The position numbers were made by a program, and so were the translations under genes. The notes under the pieces were generated by a model. It saw only the letters and a list, made by a program, of their open reading frames with translations, did no database searches and was not told the DNA's origin. From assembly GCF_026210795.1 (NCBI RefSeq), contig NC_089439.1, positions 1,364,001 to 1,428,000 of the forward strand: DNA of 64,000 nt. Direction: 5' to 3'. Origin of the DNA: Rhizophagus irregularis. Its lineage: Eukaryota; Glomeromycota; Glomeromycetes; Glomerales; Glomeraceae. Positions 33,701 to 42,825 of the stretch are shown here, piece by piece; the first letter of the stretch is position 1, and the number at the start of each line of letters is the position of its first letter.

Positions 33701-34249
33701 CAAAAGGTTTCCAACATTTCTGGGGTTATTAGTATCAGTTGGGTCAGCTCCCCAGACTAACTTCATAAGATCTCTCATTTGACCTTCATTCATATTGGCG
33801 TTATTATTTACTGGTATATTATGAAAAATTTGGTATGCGTTGGTTACTTGAGTATTGGTTGGTAAGCTCTTGAATCCGTTTGTTAATTCAAATAATTTAT
33901 GTAAATAAAAGGATAATTCTAATAAAGGAGTATTTATTTGTCGAAACTTTATACTTTGTAGGATCTTAGTAGTTATACCGACAAGTGTATTGAGTTGTGT
34001 AGTTATAAAGAATTCAGTTTTTAATACTTTAAAAGCGGCTACTGTTGCTCCAGTATATTGTTTTGCTGTGTACTGAATAGAAATCCAGAGCCAAAATTTC
34101 TCAAATCCGTCAGGAATATTGTCAGCTGGAATAGAATCTGTTGGGTAACACTGAATACAGTAAACTTCTTTTTGGTTGATTGTTCTTCCTCTACGATGTT
34201 TTCTTTGATGTGACTTTAATTCTGCTTTAGATAAATTGTAAAAGGGCAT
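30740..34249 (-). CDS. Ty3 Gag-protease-RT polyprotein (1169-aa ORF)
   Basis: The structural and enzymatic polyprotein. Residues about 220-390 are the retrotransposon Gag capsid domain (VPFFYGRDDEDPYEWCRLF, FLKEAARDWYEEDRG). The CCHC knuckle CFRCGNVGHISRNC is at 480-493. The aspartic protease has DSGA at 709-712 and FILGNNWM at about 777. The reverse transcriptase spans about 950-1165, with SPVVIVDKKGG, LDLASGYWQ, VMPFGLAYAP and the YLDD active site at 1102-1105. Long acidic stretches flank the protease. The start is the first ATG downstream of the leader repeats. The ORF terminates at 30740 within RT because of one extra A in a homopolymer. A programmed +1 shift is possible, but the site is unusual for that. 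Confidence 0.92.
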   Translation of the reverse strand: MPFYNLSKAELKSHQRKHRRGRTINQKEVYCIQCYPTDSIPADNIPDGFEKFWLWISIQYTAKQYTGATVAAFKVLKTEFFITTQLNTLVGITTKILQSIKFRQINTPLLELSFYLHKLFELTNGFKSLPTNTQVTNAYQIFHNIPVNNNANMNEGQMRDLMKLVWGADPTDTNNPRNVGNLLENTLNNNTNAITTALQNNLTAINALTTANQNRTTSKVVDVPFFYGRDDEDPYEWCRLFEAAFAANGWPDNRKIALAAGFLKEAARDWYEEDRGNINQWHVDNNANNFDTRFINYFATAARRNQWTRELQNIKQGDNESVENYSRRFKKLLNKATQGEALAARYQINYYINGLKSFLVGQVVIGNTDTLEATITRAKLVELGVNTTLLTTTPVTISTTEPIPTTTTTTVKPTPQVDEMEALTKQMQQLALNYANLSSVLMVQQSTPRNTRPRPNNNNNQNRQNGQAPTQNSFNPNITCFRCGNVGHISRNCQMGRNTNNGNINGNNNNNNRPRQRAPVTPINYADDEAEIYYDEYEDEYEEEWEEEDEYEAYVTTRFRSVPYEISSPRGKRTRFSESRKEDQLRTQPILPVTPSTPMDMDATAEPSTKRKVRTKMVPAPIENVNEFDIAKYISDLPCGLSIGQATAQLPVYRKGLIQSMRRKREKIDNNNYIGESYYGDSNSEEETPTTAAKCEFHINQQPVIAVIDSGAAVSIMTTAMMKTLKLTIDGPSEYVIKTANGTRVRSLGEIQNLPLKVRNLIIKTNVQIIESSDSVFILGNNWMRKVNAALDWDKKTLTIRYNGRSTTVPVIFTLPKPIKMKQSFEYDDEEEYESEELEEAQIYMSDFSGYSTEESLEFNPWENEVSPTHQNNEDEELEESNPAIYLAQAEVYSEEKVNPDLHLGPLDYHQQSQFQQLLSDYADICAKSQTEIGKTNVIKHKIITKDATPISQPPYRCNPKYREFLQGEITRMERQGLIRKSASPWASPVVIVDKKGGEKRLCIDYRKLNAVTKADAYPLPRIDDMLESFSNATWFTTLDLASGYWQVAMDPADVEKTAFITPFGLYEFLVMPFGLAYAPGTFQRLMNRILQEYLGKFVAVYLDDVIIYSKGTLEQHLDHLRQVFETLRRANLKIKLKKCYFCLGNIHFLGHVVGREGIRPDPEKIEKN

Positions 34250-34261
34250 TCAATTTCAAAA

Positions 34262-34480
34262 TTCAAATTGTTGCAAGTACGTCTGCTAATATCTCAAGTA
34301 CGTCTGAGAAAGTAAATTTCGTTTGCAAGTGCGTCTGCAAATATCTCAAGTTCGTCTGAGAAAAGAATTACGTCTGCAAGTTCGTCTGCAAGTATTCTCA
34401 AGTTCGTCTGAGAAAAGAAATCACGTCTGCAAGTACGTCTGCAAGTATTCTCAAGTTCGTCTGAGAAAAGAAATCAATTG
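34262..34480. repeat. Leader tandem repeats between primer-binding site and gag
   Basis: Four imperfect units of about 50-58 bp built from CAAGTWCGTCTGCAAGTATT and CTCAAGTTCGTCTGAGAAAA. They lie in the 5' untranslated leader of the Ty3 RNA, where packaging or translation signals would be expected. Confidence 0.7.
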
Positions 34481-34503
34481 TTAATTCACAGTATAGCCTT
34501 TTA

Positions 34504-34520
34504 CCTGGCAGGAATCACCA
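34504..34520 (-). promoter_or_regulatory. Primer-binding site of the Ty3 element
   Basis: On the element's strand, TGGTGATTCCTGCCAGG begins two bases after the end of the 5' LTR and is complementary to a tRNA 3' end (...AATCACCA). The tRNA species was not identified. Confidence 0.65.
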
Positions 34521-34522
34521 CT

Positions 34523-35053
34523 TGTTAACCGACTCGATACGTTGAATAGATTAACTATGATTTGCAGTCAGGGAGATTAAGTACGTTTAACTATGACTGA
34601 AATCCAATCAAACAAGACACGCTTAAAATAGGGAGTTCGTTTATAGTGTAAAAGGTTATACTTTATTATAGAACTTTATAATTACAAGAATAAGAACTAA
34701 TAGGAACTAAGGTTAACTAATTCGAACTGAAGGAACTTAACTTATAACGAAGGAAAATACCAACGTTATTTATATAAAAGTTACTACATATAAAGATATA
34801 ATAAATATAATAGATATAATAAATATAAGAAATATAACTAATATAATAAATATAACTAATAAATTAAATATAATAAATAAAATAATTATATCGATTATAT
34901 TAAATATAATTAATATAATAAATATAATAGAAATAATAGGCTAAGTAGGCTGCGGCTAGGTCGGCTTGGCACAGTTGGGCACAGTAGATCCTAATTTTCC
35001 ACATGATCTTCTGGCGCAGTAAGTTGTAACTCTACACGTGACTAGGGGTAACA
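34523..35053 (-). repeat. 5' LTR of the Ty3 element
   Basis: 531 bp. No difference from the 3' LTR was seen on side-by-side reading. Confidence 0.95.
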
Positions 35054-35057
35054 CCGC

Positions 35058-36160
35058 GTATAAGTTGTGTCAGTTGTCCTCGTGACAACACGCTTTTTTT
35101 TGAAATTTCAATTTGGTATTACAATAAATTATCCAAATAAAATAATTGATCAAAAAATTATACACGTTAATTAATAAATTTTACGAATTTATCTCGTGTC
35201 GCTTATCTGTCAAAAAAAAAATGTCTTTGCCAAGTTTGTCATATTTACCATAATTTGCCATAATTCAAAATCACAGCTTCATCATCAGCTTGACATTCTT
35301 TATATTATACATACGATAATAAAAATGCTGATCATTTTATCACGTGATACCTGAGAATTTCTGTTATACACTTATAAATAAAGCGTTTAAATTTAGACTA
35401 ATAAATATAAGTTGCCTAATAATGTAATGTTAATAATATTATACTAGTATATATACACTATTAATTAACTATTAAAGTATAATTACGTATAATAAATTAT
35501 AATTATTATTTTGAAATAAGTTCGTTGCAGAGAATTTTAACCCGTAAATCTGTGTAATCCAAAACCAAAAACAGATCGTGTGAATTGTCACAAATCTACA
35601 CCAAAAAAAAATTTTATTGTTATACGAATTTTTGATTTTTTTTAGGTAACGAATCGAATTAGATTTTTAATTACACAAAACATAAAAAAACAAAAAACCA
35701 GATCTTCCCTATTAAAAAAAAGAGAATTTTTTTTTTCTCGTGTTAGTTAATGTTTGATATTTAAAATCAAATTAAAATTAAATTTAATTAGTAATTAATT
35801 TCTTTTTCTATTCTTTTTTTTTTGCTATTTTACTTAATCTTTATTCTTTTCTTTTTTTATATATATATCGATGTAATCAAAAAAAAAAAACTTTATGTTC
35901 ACCGAAAAAAAAATAGTGAAAAAAACCTGTATTCAGTTGTTTTTTTTTAAAAAAAAAAAAACTTGCTTTAGGCCACGCAAATTAATATTTTCAGTTCACG
36001 TAACATTAAAATTTAAAATTGACCCGGGGACCCGAGTTTTATTTTTTATTAATAAAAAATCTTTAATATAAGTCACGTGATTGGCTAGTTATTATTAGAT
36101 AATCTGTATTTAGGGGTTTTGAAGATAAACAAATTTTTTCGCTCCAGTTTGTTACTAAAA
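35058..36160. other. No gene seen; AT-rich
   Basis: Poly-A/T-rich sequence between the Ty3 element and the broken gene at 36161. No coding or repeat structure is supported. Confidence 0.4.
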
Positions 36161-36912
36161 ATGCCTATTATACATGTGCGAATAAGTTACAACTCTGTAA
36201 CTTTAAAAGATTGGGAAGGTTTACCAGTTGAAAAAGAGAAAAAGTTAAAAGATTTTTTTAATGATATATCAATTTCATATTTATCATCTAATTTCTGGGG
36301 AGCAGATTTTGAAGTAAAATTTAGCTCATTGATAACATTAGCTAGGGAAAAAGTTTCGCCAAACTGTATTGCTTGGGGAGCTGTGTCAATATGGAATTTT
36401 ATGCAAATTTTTATCTGGTATTGCAAGAAAGAGTGATACATACTAGTAGGAACTACTATACTTTTCGTCAAAATGACAAAATACTAATTAAATTTATTTT
36501 GACAGACGTAATGTATTTTGACAGATGTAATTAATTCATAGTAATTTTATAATAAATAGTGAATTGGTCCGTTCGCCAAAATACGACATAATTAATTAGC
36601 GGAGAAGTATAGGAACTACTATTATTAATGCTTTTGATATTTTAAATGCCAATTCAAATAATCTATTTGTTCCAGAATTTAGTAATTCTCCAAGAAATGC
36701 ATTAGAAAAGTTGCCTAACATGTGATAGTCCTATTGAAATTCCATATTATTCAAGTGGATTATTTAAAGAAGCACGTTGTTTTAACCGTGAGGTAGAATG
36801 TGAAGAAGAAAATAATTATGGAGAGTATTTTCCATATTGTGAAGATTGTAGTGCGTCAGTTGAAAATAAAAAAAGAAGGAGTAAAGAAAATAAATTTGTA
36901 CAAGTCAAGTAG
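36161..36912 (+). pseudogene. Unidentified gene with C-terminal cysteine motifs, interrupted by a stop, a MITE and a frameshift
   Basis: From the ATG at 36161 it reads MPIIHVRISYNSVTLKDWEG, then DFFNDISISYLSSNFWGADF and REKVSPNCIAWGAVSIWNFM, to a TGA at 36434-36436. The frame resumes (YILVGT), is cut by a 155-bp MITE (36457-36611), and continues after it (INAFDILNANSNNLFVPEFS). After a one-base shift near 36711 it ends with CLTCDSPIEIPYY...CEDCSASVENKKRR, which contains two CxxC pairs and could bind zinc. Four collinear pieces show it was one gene of about 200 residues. The function is not recognised. Confidence 0.5.
36457..36611. mobile_element. 155-bp MITE with 8-bp target duplication GGAACTAC
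   Basis: The inverted ends are TATACTTTTCGTC and GCGGAGAAGTATA. GGAACTAC flanks both sides (36449-36456, 36612-36619), extendable to GGAACTACTA. An 8-bp duplication fits the hAT superfamily. It disrupts the gene at 36161-36912. Confidence 0.75.
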
Positions 36913-37034
36913 ACGTAAAAATATGTAAATTACTATTCATAATAATTAATATTTAACCAATAAAATTACTTAAAATCACGTGATAAAATTTTTTACATAT
37001 AAAATTTTTTGGTCAAATTTTGAAAAAGTGACCC

Positions 37035-37626
37035 AGATTATAAGAATATTACTGCGTACGCAGCCACCAACTGCGTTGAAGATCCCATACCCATAAGGGG
37101 GGCTGAAAAGATGCCTACCAAATGTGAGGTGGTAGAAGAAATTCATTGGTAAACTGATATGGCAGGTCATAGATGGTCTGAAATCCTTCAGAGGTGATAT
37201 GTTTAGAGTTTTTCTTGGTACCTGATCGGCCCAGTTAGGGATAAAATAGGTGTCGGCAGGGCACCAACCACAAAAGTTGTATGGCAGGTGGTCAACCAAT
37301 TTAAATCATACACTGGATGGGGTGGGTATATTGCTGATGAGTTGCTAAGGTGGTCAATGGGGAGTGTGTTCTGACACCCCCCTGATATGCTGCGGTTGGC
37401 CCCAAATACCAAAAAATACCTACTGAAGTAGGTGGTCCGGGGTGGGTTTAGGTGGCCCTAGTTAGGTCATCCTAAATCTCTATTAGAAGTAAGGATCTGG
37501 TCTAGTAGCTTCAGCCTTGGCTGAGGCTTTAGCAGATGACAAGCTCTATGTTAAGTTGTGTTGTTTCTTTGATCAACCATGCTTTTTTGATGGTTTTGCC
37601 AACTTCACATAAAATAAATAAATAAA
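37035..37626 (+). mobile_element. 5'-truncated non-LTR retrotransposon (LINE) 3' end
   Basis: A 592-bp insert, GC-richer than its flanks, ending in (AAAT)n (about 37612-37627). It is flanked by 14-bp direct repeats TGAAAAAGTGACCC (37021-37034) and TGAAAATGTGACCC (37627-37640). A simple-repeat tail plus a target duplication of this length is the mark of target-primed reverse transcription. The body is 3' UTR with possibly the last codons of the RT ORF (VASALAEALADDKLYVKLCC on the plus strand). No catalytic domain is present. Confidence 0.7.
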
Positions 37627-37924
37627 TGAAAATGTGACCCGGCCAGGTGAAGTGAACTGAAAATATTAGTTTGTGTGGCCTTAAAAGCATAAAAAACACA
37701 ACACAAGAAATTGGAAAATTTAGAGAATAATTTTTTTTTTAGGAGTTGGCCTAATTTTTTTTTTCGGGAAGTATCAAAAAAATTCATACAGTACAGTTTA
37801 AGTACAGTTTATAAGTATACCCAAAAAAATCTTTTTAAAAAAAAAGAAAATAAAGGGAAGGGAAATTATTCAAATTTTAATCGAAAAAAGAAGGAAGTAA
37901 GAATTCGTGGTGTTTTAACTGAAC

Positions 37925-38560
37925 TAGGGATTGGAATCGATTCTGTGATAGTCAAATTAATCAAAAATTGATTCTGAATCGATTAATCGAAAATCACATG
38001 AAAAAATCGAATTTGACGCCTAAACAATTTTTTCATTCTAGTCAATCGTTTCCATTGATATTTGGCCTAAATAAAATTTTAATTCTGGCCAGCATTAAAG
38101 CTCGGCCGGAATTAACTTTGTGTAATCTAGAAAAAAAGTTTTTGACTTTATTTTGAGTACAAGGTGGTACGTTTATTATAAATAAATACTATTAGCTATG
38201 TAGTCAAAATTTGTGTAATATTACTGCATAAAGGGCTTTGCCTAAGCGAAACTATTTCTAATGATTAAAAGTGGTCAATTTGACTTAGAAAGTGGTTGAT
38301 TTGGCCCATTAAATGAAAATTCATGATTATTAGCTACTTTAAGGCCAAATTGGCCATTTTCAAGGTTAAATTTACTAGCCAGTGACAATGATGTAAATAT
38401 TAAAAGAATAAAAAAAGTTTGATTCTCCGTAAAAACTATGATCATCCAAATTGTGACATGAAACTGAAAATCAAATTTTAAATCAATCTTGAGATTCGAT
38501 TAATCGTGATTAGTCGATTCTATAATCGATTCTCAAAATTAGAATTGATTCCTATCCCTA
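37925..38560. mobile_element. 636-bp hAT-type non-autonomous element
   Basis: The termini TAGGGATTGGAATCGATTCT and AGAATTGATTCCTATCCCTA are inverted. A perfect 8-bp duplication AACTGAAC flanks them (37917-37924, 38561-38568). Subterminal GATTAATCGA motifs repeat in both orientations, typical of transposase binding regions. The interior has no coding capacity. Confidence 0.8.
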
Positions 38561-38636
38561 AACTGAACTATAACATCAAATTGAATGGTAGTAGTAAAGT
38601 TCAGTTAGAAACACCTTTTTTAGAACAAGCCACAAG

Positions 38637-39101
38637 GTCATCGGGCTGGATGTGGGTCTCGCTACCGCTCCACCCACCTCGGCCTCACGGCCTCGCAGTA
38701 CCTCCTTCCCCCCTACGGGGGATCAGGAATCCCCTATATCTGTCACCATCTGTCAATAACATCTGTCATATAACAATATACTAAAAAAGGATAAAATAAG
38801 GGAAAAGAGAGGAAAATACGATAGAATCAGAGGGGTATGACAGATATGACAGATATGACAGATATTTCAGAAAAAATCGGGAGAGGGTATCCCCAGAAAA
38901 AAGTTTTGATTTTACCCCCCAGATCTGTCATTCTGTCATAGTTCTGTCATATGATCAGGATTCCGTCTAATAATCTGTTGGAAGCAGTGAGATAGCAAAC
39001 CAGATAAGTTAGCAGGTAAGCCCCTAGAAGGTCTATAAAGCCAGTAAGACCAACCCCGTCCCGTCCCCGTCAGAAAAAATAAGTAATTGAACAATGGGTA
39101 T
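38637..39101 (+). repeat. Left terminal inverted repeat of element 1
   Basis: 465 bp, nearly identical to the reverse complement of 52687-53150. It contains a run of ATGACAGAT repeats (about 38836-38865) and further dispersed GACAGAT/ATCTGTC words, possible polymerase or integrase binding sites. Confidence 0.92.
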
Positions 39102-39140
39102 TGAGAATAGAGCATATCCAGATAAGTTTAGAAGACAGTA

Positions 39141-39461
39141 CTAATCCGTCTTCCTCTTTTTTGCCTCCTTAAGGCATTTATCAATACACTGTTTACACGC
39201 ATCATCAGAATCTAAGATTTTCTGTCCAAGTTTTTTGCATTGCCGATTGTAAGCCATCTGCTGTCTCTTAGCAGCGGTTTCTTTCTTTTTCTCCTTAGTC
39301 TTCTTCTTGATCACCCAGTCTATTCCAGTAAAAGTATTTTTATGCATACCACAAATTGTGCAGTCACCATGCAGCCGGTAACGCCCATTTGTAGTCATAT
39401 CTTGTATTTCACTAGCCGTCTCAGTTTCCTTCTTGCACTTTAGGCAGTAAAAACGTGTCAT
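39141..39461 (-). CDS. Small zinc-ribbon protein, DUF5679-like (106 aa)
   Basis: The N-terminus FYCLKCKKETETA...TTNGRYRLHGDCTICGMHK is a two-CxxC zinc ribbon resembling DUF5679, a small domain recalled from large DNA viruses and phages. A lysine-rich linker follows, then a second cysteine group (ACKQCIDKCLKEAKKRK). The ORF is intact. It is the first gene inside the left TIR, divergent from the integrase gene whose ATG lies 45 bp away, so they probably share a promoter. The role is unknown; nucleic-acid binding is likely from the charge. Confidence 0.6.
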   Translation of the reverse strand: MTRFYCLKCKKETETASEIQDMTTNGRYRLHGDCTICGMHKNTFTGIDWVIKKKTKEKKKETAAKRQQMAYNRQCKKLGQKILDSDDACKQCIDKCLKEAKKRKTD

Positions 39462-39505
39462 TTTAAGATTTGAAGTCTAAAACCATTCCTTTAATTTGTC
39501 GTAAT

Positions 39506-40597
39506 ATGTCGCATTTAGAGAATTATTACAAATACTACAATCTCTCCGGAGTACCAGCACGAATTCTAAAAGGTGAGGAGCACTACAACCTATACAAAAA
39601 GCCCCTAAAGGAGAAGTCAACAGAACGTCCAAAGGTAATTGTATGGAAACCAAATGCAACACATCAGGCAGATCTTGCAGAGATGCCAGTTGACCCCAAA
39701 GGATTCCACTATTTTCTCGTAGTGGTAGAAGTTGCAGGAAAGAGAGTTGATGCAGAACCCCTAAAGGATAAGACTGCAAATAGAGTTCTAAACGGGTTTG
39801 TCAAAATCTACAGAAGAAATCGTATCAAGCCTCCAACACACCGACTGGAAACAGACTCCGGATCAGAATTCACTAACGACCAGGTACGTGATTTTTTCCT
39901 GAACAGCCTAGGGGTAATGATGAGGTTCGGAGAGCCAGGAAGGCATAAACAGCAATCTTATGCTGAAAGAGCTATCCAAGCCATCCAAGAATCCCTTCTT
40001 AAATGAATAGTAGCACAGGAGTTGAAAACTGGGGTGACATCCGTGGAATGGTCAGAAGATTTCCATAATATAGTGAATAAAGTAAATGAACTCTGGCAGA
40101 GAAATCCCCCAGACATTCCGACAGGGTCACCCAAAGTGTCAAAAAAGACGGATCTCCTCTCTGAAGGAGCACGTGTCAGAGTCAAGTTAGATGAACCTAT
40201 TTCTGTACTTGGTAACAAACTTCACGGAAAATTCCGTACAGGAGACATAAGATGGAACCCAAACATTCGTGTAATCAAAACAATGATACTCTCACCTGAA
40301 CAGCCTCCTACATATCTTCTTAACGGACCACATGGTCGATTAGGTGTATCCAGATGTGCATATACCCGAAAGGAATTGCAAGTAGTTCCTATTAATGAAA
40401 AGCCTCCACCTGACTCTGTGATAAGAGGACAACCTGAAAGATTTGTTCCTGAGCAGATACTTCGGCATCGCATTAGAAAAGGTCAAGACCAGTATTTGGT
40501 TAAGTGGGAGCGCTATCCAGACACTGAGGCTACTTGGGAACCTGCTGATTGGTTGAAGGAGGATGTCCCTGACTTAATTCGCAAATTTTGGGAATAA
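39506..40597 (+). CDS. Polinton-type DDE integrase with C-terminal chromodomain, one in-frame TGA
   Basis: It would insert the element into chromosomes. The catalytic triad is visible: D in NATHQADLAEM, D in LETDSGSEFTN, E in QQSYAERAIQ. The C-terminus (about residues 310-363) is a chromodomain (EQILRHRIRKGQDQYLVKWE, YPDTEATWEPADWL), which targets modified histones. The ATG at 39506 is chosen because the frame upstream has no ATG. A TGA at 40004-40006 splits the frame, but the reading continues unshifted (IVAQELKTG), so a single transition would explain it. No N-terminal HHCC zinc finger was seen. The gene converges on the protease end of the Gag cassette with 25 bp between the stops. Confidence 0.85.
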
Positions 40598-40622
40598 AAA
40601 AAAATAGAAGAATTAAAGGGTC

Positions 40623-41047
40623 TTATTTTTTATCCCCTCGATTAGCATCAGGAACTATCGGGATAAAAACATTCTTCCCATCACAGGTAAAGGCTATATG
40701 TTCACGTGATTCATGAACATTATAATTGTAACGTTTCAGACACGTTCGGCTTAACCCAATCTCCCTATGTTTGTATCCATCTAAAACTGCAAGATCCTTA
40801 GTAATAGCATAATCAGGGGTAAGTTTGATTGACACTCCCTTTACCATGCCGAATGTCCTACCTGTTCCTGAAGCACCAGATATGTTGTATGTAATACTCT
40901 TGTCGATATGCAACCCTAATTCCTCAGCAGCTTCTCTCTGAATAAACGACGTATTAGCACAAGTGTCTGCTAAACACTGAATTGCTATTCCATTAACCTC
41001 CCCATCCAGTGCTAAAAGATCTTTAGATTCTCTAAACGAGCTATGTC
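40623..41047 (-). CDS. Retropepsin-like aspartic protease of element 1
   Basis: The open frame (codons from about 41044; the first ATG at 40913 is internal) reads LALDGEVNGIAIQCLADTCA, then NTSFIQREAAEELGL, the flap-like ISGASGTGRTF and a C-terminal half with FIPIVPD. The pattern 'hydrophobic-x-D-T-x-A-x-x-S/T-F/L-I' is the retropepsin active site as in Ddi1 or Ty3 proteases. The usual Gly after DT is Cys here (DTCA), which may inactivate it. It lies one reading frame (-1) from the preceding linker ORF (41290-41012) and so may be made as a Gag-Pro fusion by frameshift. Confidence 0.6.
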
Positions 41048-41355
41048 AATATCCATAGGATCGTCTACCCTGATATCCTCTTCTTGTTCCTCCTCAACTA
41101 GGTCCTCCGGAATCTCTGTGACTTTTCTAGCAGACAATAACTCCTCCTGAAGAATCTCACGGAGTAATTTCCTAAAGTCTGCAGACCTTAACAGGCTTAA
41201 TAAGTCATTCTTAGTAACAGCTTTTGCAGGTGTAGACTTACTACCAGTAACTTTCACAGGAATCTTAACAGGGGTTGCTTTGCCTTTCAAGGGCGTACTA
41301 GAAGAGCTAACTGCTGTCTTATTTGGGGACGACTTAAGAAGTTTTGAGATACTCG
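41012..41355 (-). CDS. Gag-protease linker region of element 1
   Basis: A Lys/Ser/Pro-rich, then acidic, segment (KGKATPVKIPVKVTGSKSTP; SLLRSADFRKLLREILQEEL; EEEQEEDIRVDDPMDIDIA). It is joined upstream to the Gag frame through a run of nine A (about 41363-41371), where the Gag frame stops at TAG, and downstream to the protease by a second -1 shift. It has no ATG appropriate for independent translation near its true start, so it is a fragment of the polyprotein. Confidence 0.5.
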
Positions 41356-41358
41356 AAC

Positions 41359-42825
41359 CTACTTTTTTTTTGACCCAACACGGACCATATAGACATCACC
41401 ATCTTTTTCTCTCAATTCTACCTTTTCACCAAAACTCGCAGTATCAATATCCATAGCATCATCATTAAGATCGAGGTTTCTCATTGCTCGGGCCAAATCC
41501 AGATCATCACGTCTATCTTTAGCCTTCTGAAGTTGTTTTGTAAGTATTTTAGACGTCCCACGTTTATATCCCATAATAAAATCAATAGCATTTTGATGAT
41601 CATCCAAAGTCCATTCAGGAGCATCAGGGTCATCACCAACATCATGATCTACATAACCATCATCCCAATCAGGATCCTGAGGATCCTGAACAATACGTCT
41701 CTGTGGATTTGGTCGAACAGGTTTAATCTGCTGTCTATAGACTGGTGGATTACGAACTGGCCGAACCTGTAATTGTTTAAATTGCACCTGAAAATTCTTG
41801 GTAAGTTCCTCAGCTTGAGTCTTAAGTAACTCTTGTAATTGTTCTTGAGTAACCCCAGATGACTTTGATGTTAGTACGACAGGTTCCTGTTTTCCTAACG
41901 GAGGTTGAGTTACATCACTGTAATCTGCTTGAAGTCATCGATTTCTATCTTGTAACCCCAAGCACATTTCAGCCCTTCTCCGTTCTAAATTTCTCAGATG
42001 TTTAACCAAGTCATCAGGATTAAGATTACTAAACCTTTCTGCTTCAAAAATATTATCAGCCGAAAGACCTCTAAAGAACTGGTCGATGATAAGATCATCA
42101 GTTAGTTTTAGTAATTTTCCAGCTCTCTTTACAGTTCTATAAAATGCATCGACTGGCTCATTTTCCTGATAAAGACTGTTAAAACGGATACGTTTCTTTT
42201 CATCTAAAATAGTTGGAAATTGTGTTCTAAGCCAATAAAGCGCCTGGTTAGGTTTAATACCAGGAAAAACTATAGAACGATTATTATTAGCAGCAACACC
42301 AGCATCTGCAGTAGCTGGAGCAACTCTATCTGTCGGACGAGCACCAGCTCTTCCCCAAGCTTTATCTCCACCTATTAAATCATGGGTAGGAATAAATGCT
42401 GCTCTAATAGTTACTAATGCATTAGCTGCATCTGTAGCATAAACATGTGCTTCAGACCCATTTACATAGGTACCTGCATTTGGTCCTCCTGCACCTTCTG
42501 GTATTACTAATGCTACAAAAGCAGCTAAATTAGCTCCACCTCTTGAAGTGATACCAGAAAGTTCCCAATTTTTTCCTGTAATTTCTCGATCAAACCATTC
42601 AGCTGCTTCACCAGCCATGCAGCTTCTAAGTATACCCATAGCTCTTTTCCAAGACTCTGGTGGCCCTCCAGCAGCGTATGGGTTAAGATTAATAGTATCA
42701 AGATAACCCATATAAAGCCTAACAAATGTATCAATATCATCAGTAGCTTTACCCTCAAAAATCGGCAATCCTATCGCAGTGGTAGCTATATCGTCTCTAG
42801 TGGATTGTTTAATATAGGTGGAGGA
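41359..42825 (-). CDS. Gag-like structural protein of element 1 (capsid-like domain), one in-frame TGA
   Basis: The frame contains LPIFEGKATDDIDTFVRLYM, then SWKRAMGILRSCMAGEAAEW, FDREITGKNWEL and, about 200 residues on, NSLYQENEPVDAFYRTVKRA, DQFFRGLSADN and LRNLERRR. This is the order of the retrotransposon Gag capsid: 'L.G.A..W' helix, then 'E.V..F...' and 'F..GL'. The same motifs occur in element 2's Gag and in the Ty3 Gag of this window. A TGA at 41937-41935 interrupts the frame, which goes on unshifted (LQADYSDVTQPPLGKQEPVV) to an Asp-rich tail and ends at 41359 in an A-run. No CCHC knuckle was found here. Confidence 0.7.

Larger units (their letters stand above)
25522..35053 (-). mobile_element. 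Complete Ty3/gypsy LTR retrotransposon with two accessory genes (9.5 kb)
   Basis: It is bounded by two 531-bp LTRs with TG..CA ends and flanked by the 4-bp repeat CCGC (25518-25521, 35054-35057). The coding order on the minus strand is Gag, protease, RT, RNase H, integrase, which is the Ty3/gypsy order. The primer-binding site is at 34520-34504 and the polypurine tract AAGAGGAGGAACC at 26065-26053. Two extra genes lie between integrase and the 3' LTR: a sense ORF (26477-26064) and a spliced antisense gene (26977-27676). The LTRs show no difference when read side by side, so the insertion is young. Even so, the pol frame is broken twice by single-base shifts. Confidence 0.92.

Noticed and set aside
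34262-34480. CRISPR-like array
   Set aside because: The units are contiguous imperfect tandem repeats without spacers, in the leader of a eukaryotic retrotransposon.
38506-38784. ORF across the left TIR of element 1 (and its mirror at 53003-53248)
   Set aside because: It crosses the transposon boundary and is non-coding terminal repeat sequence.
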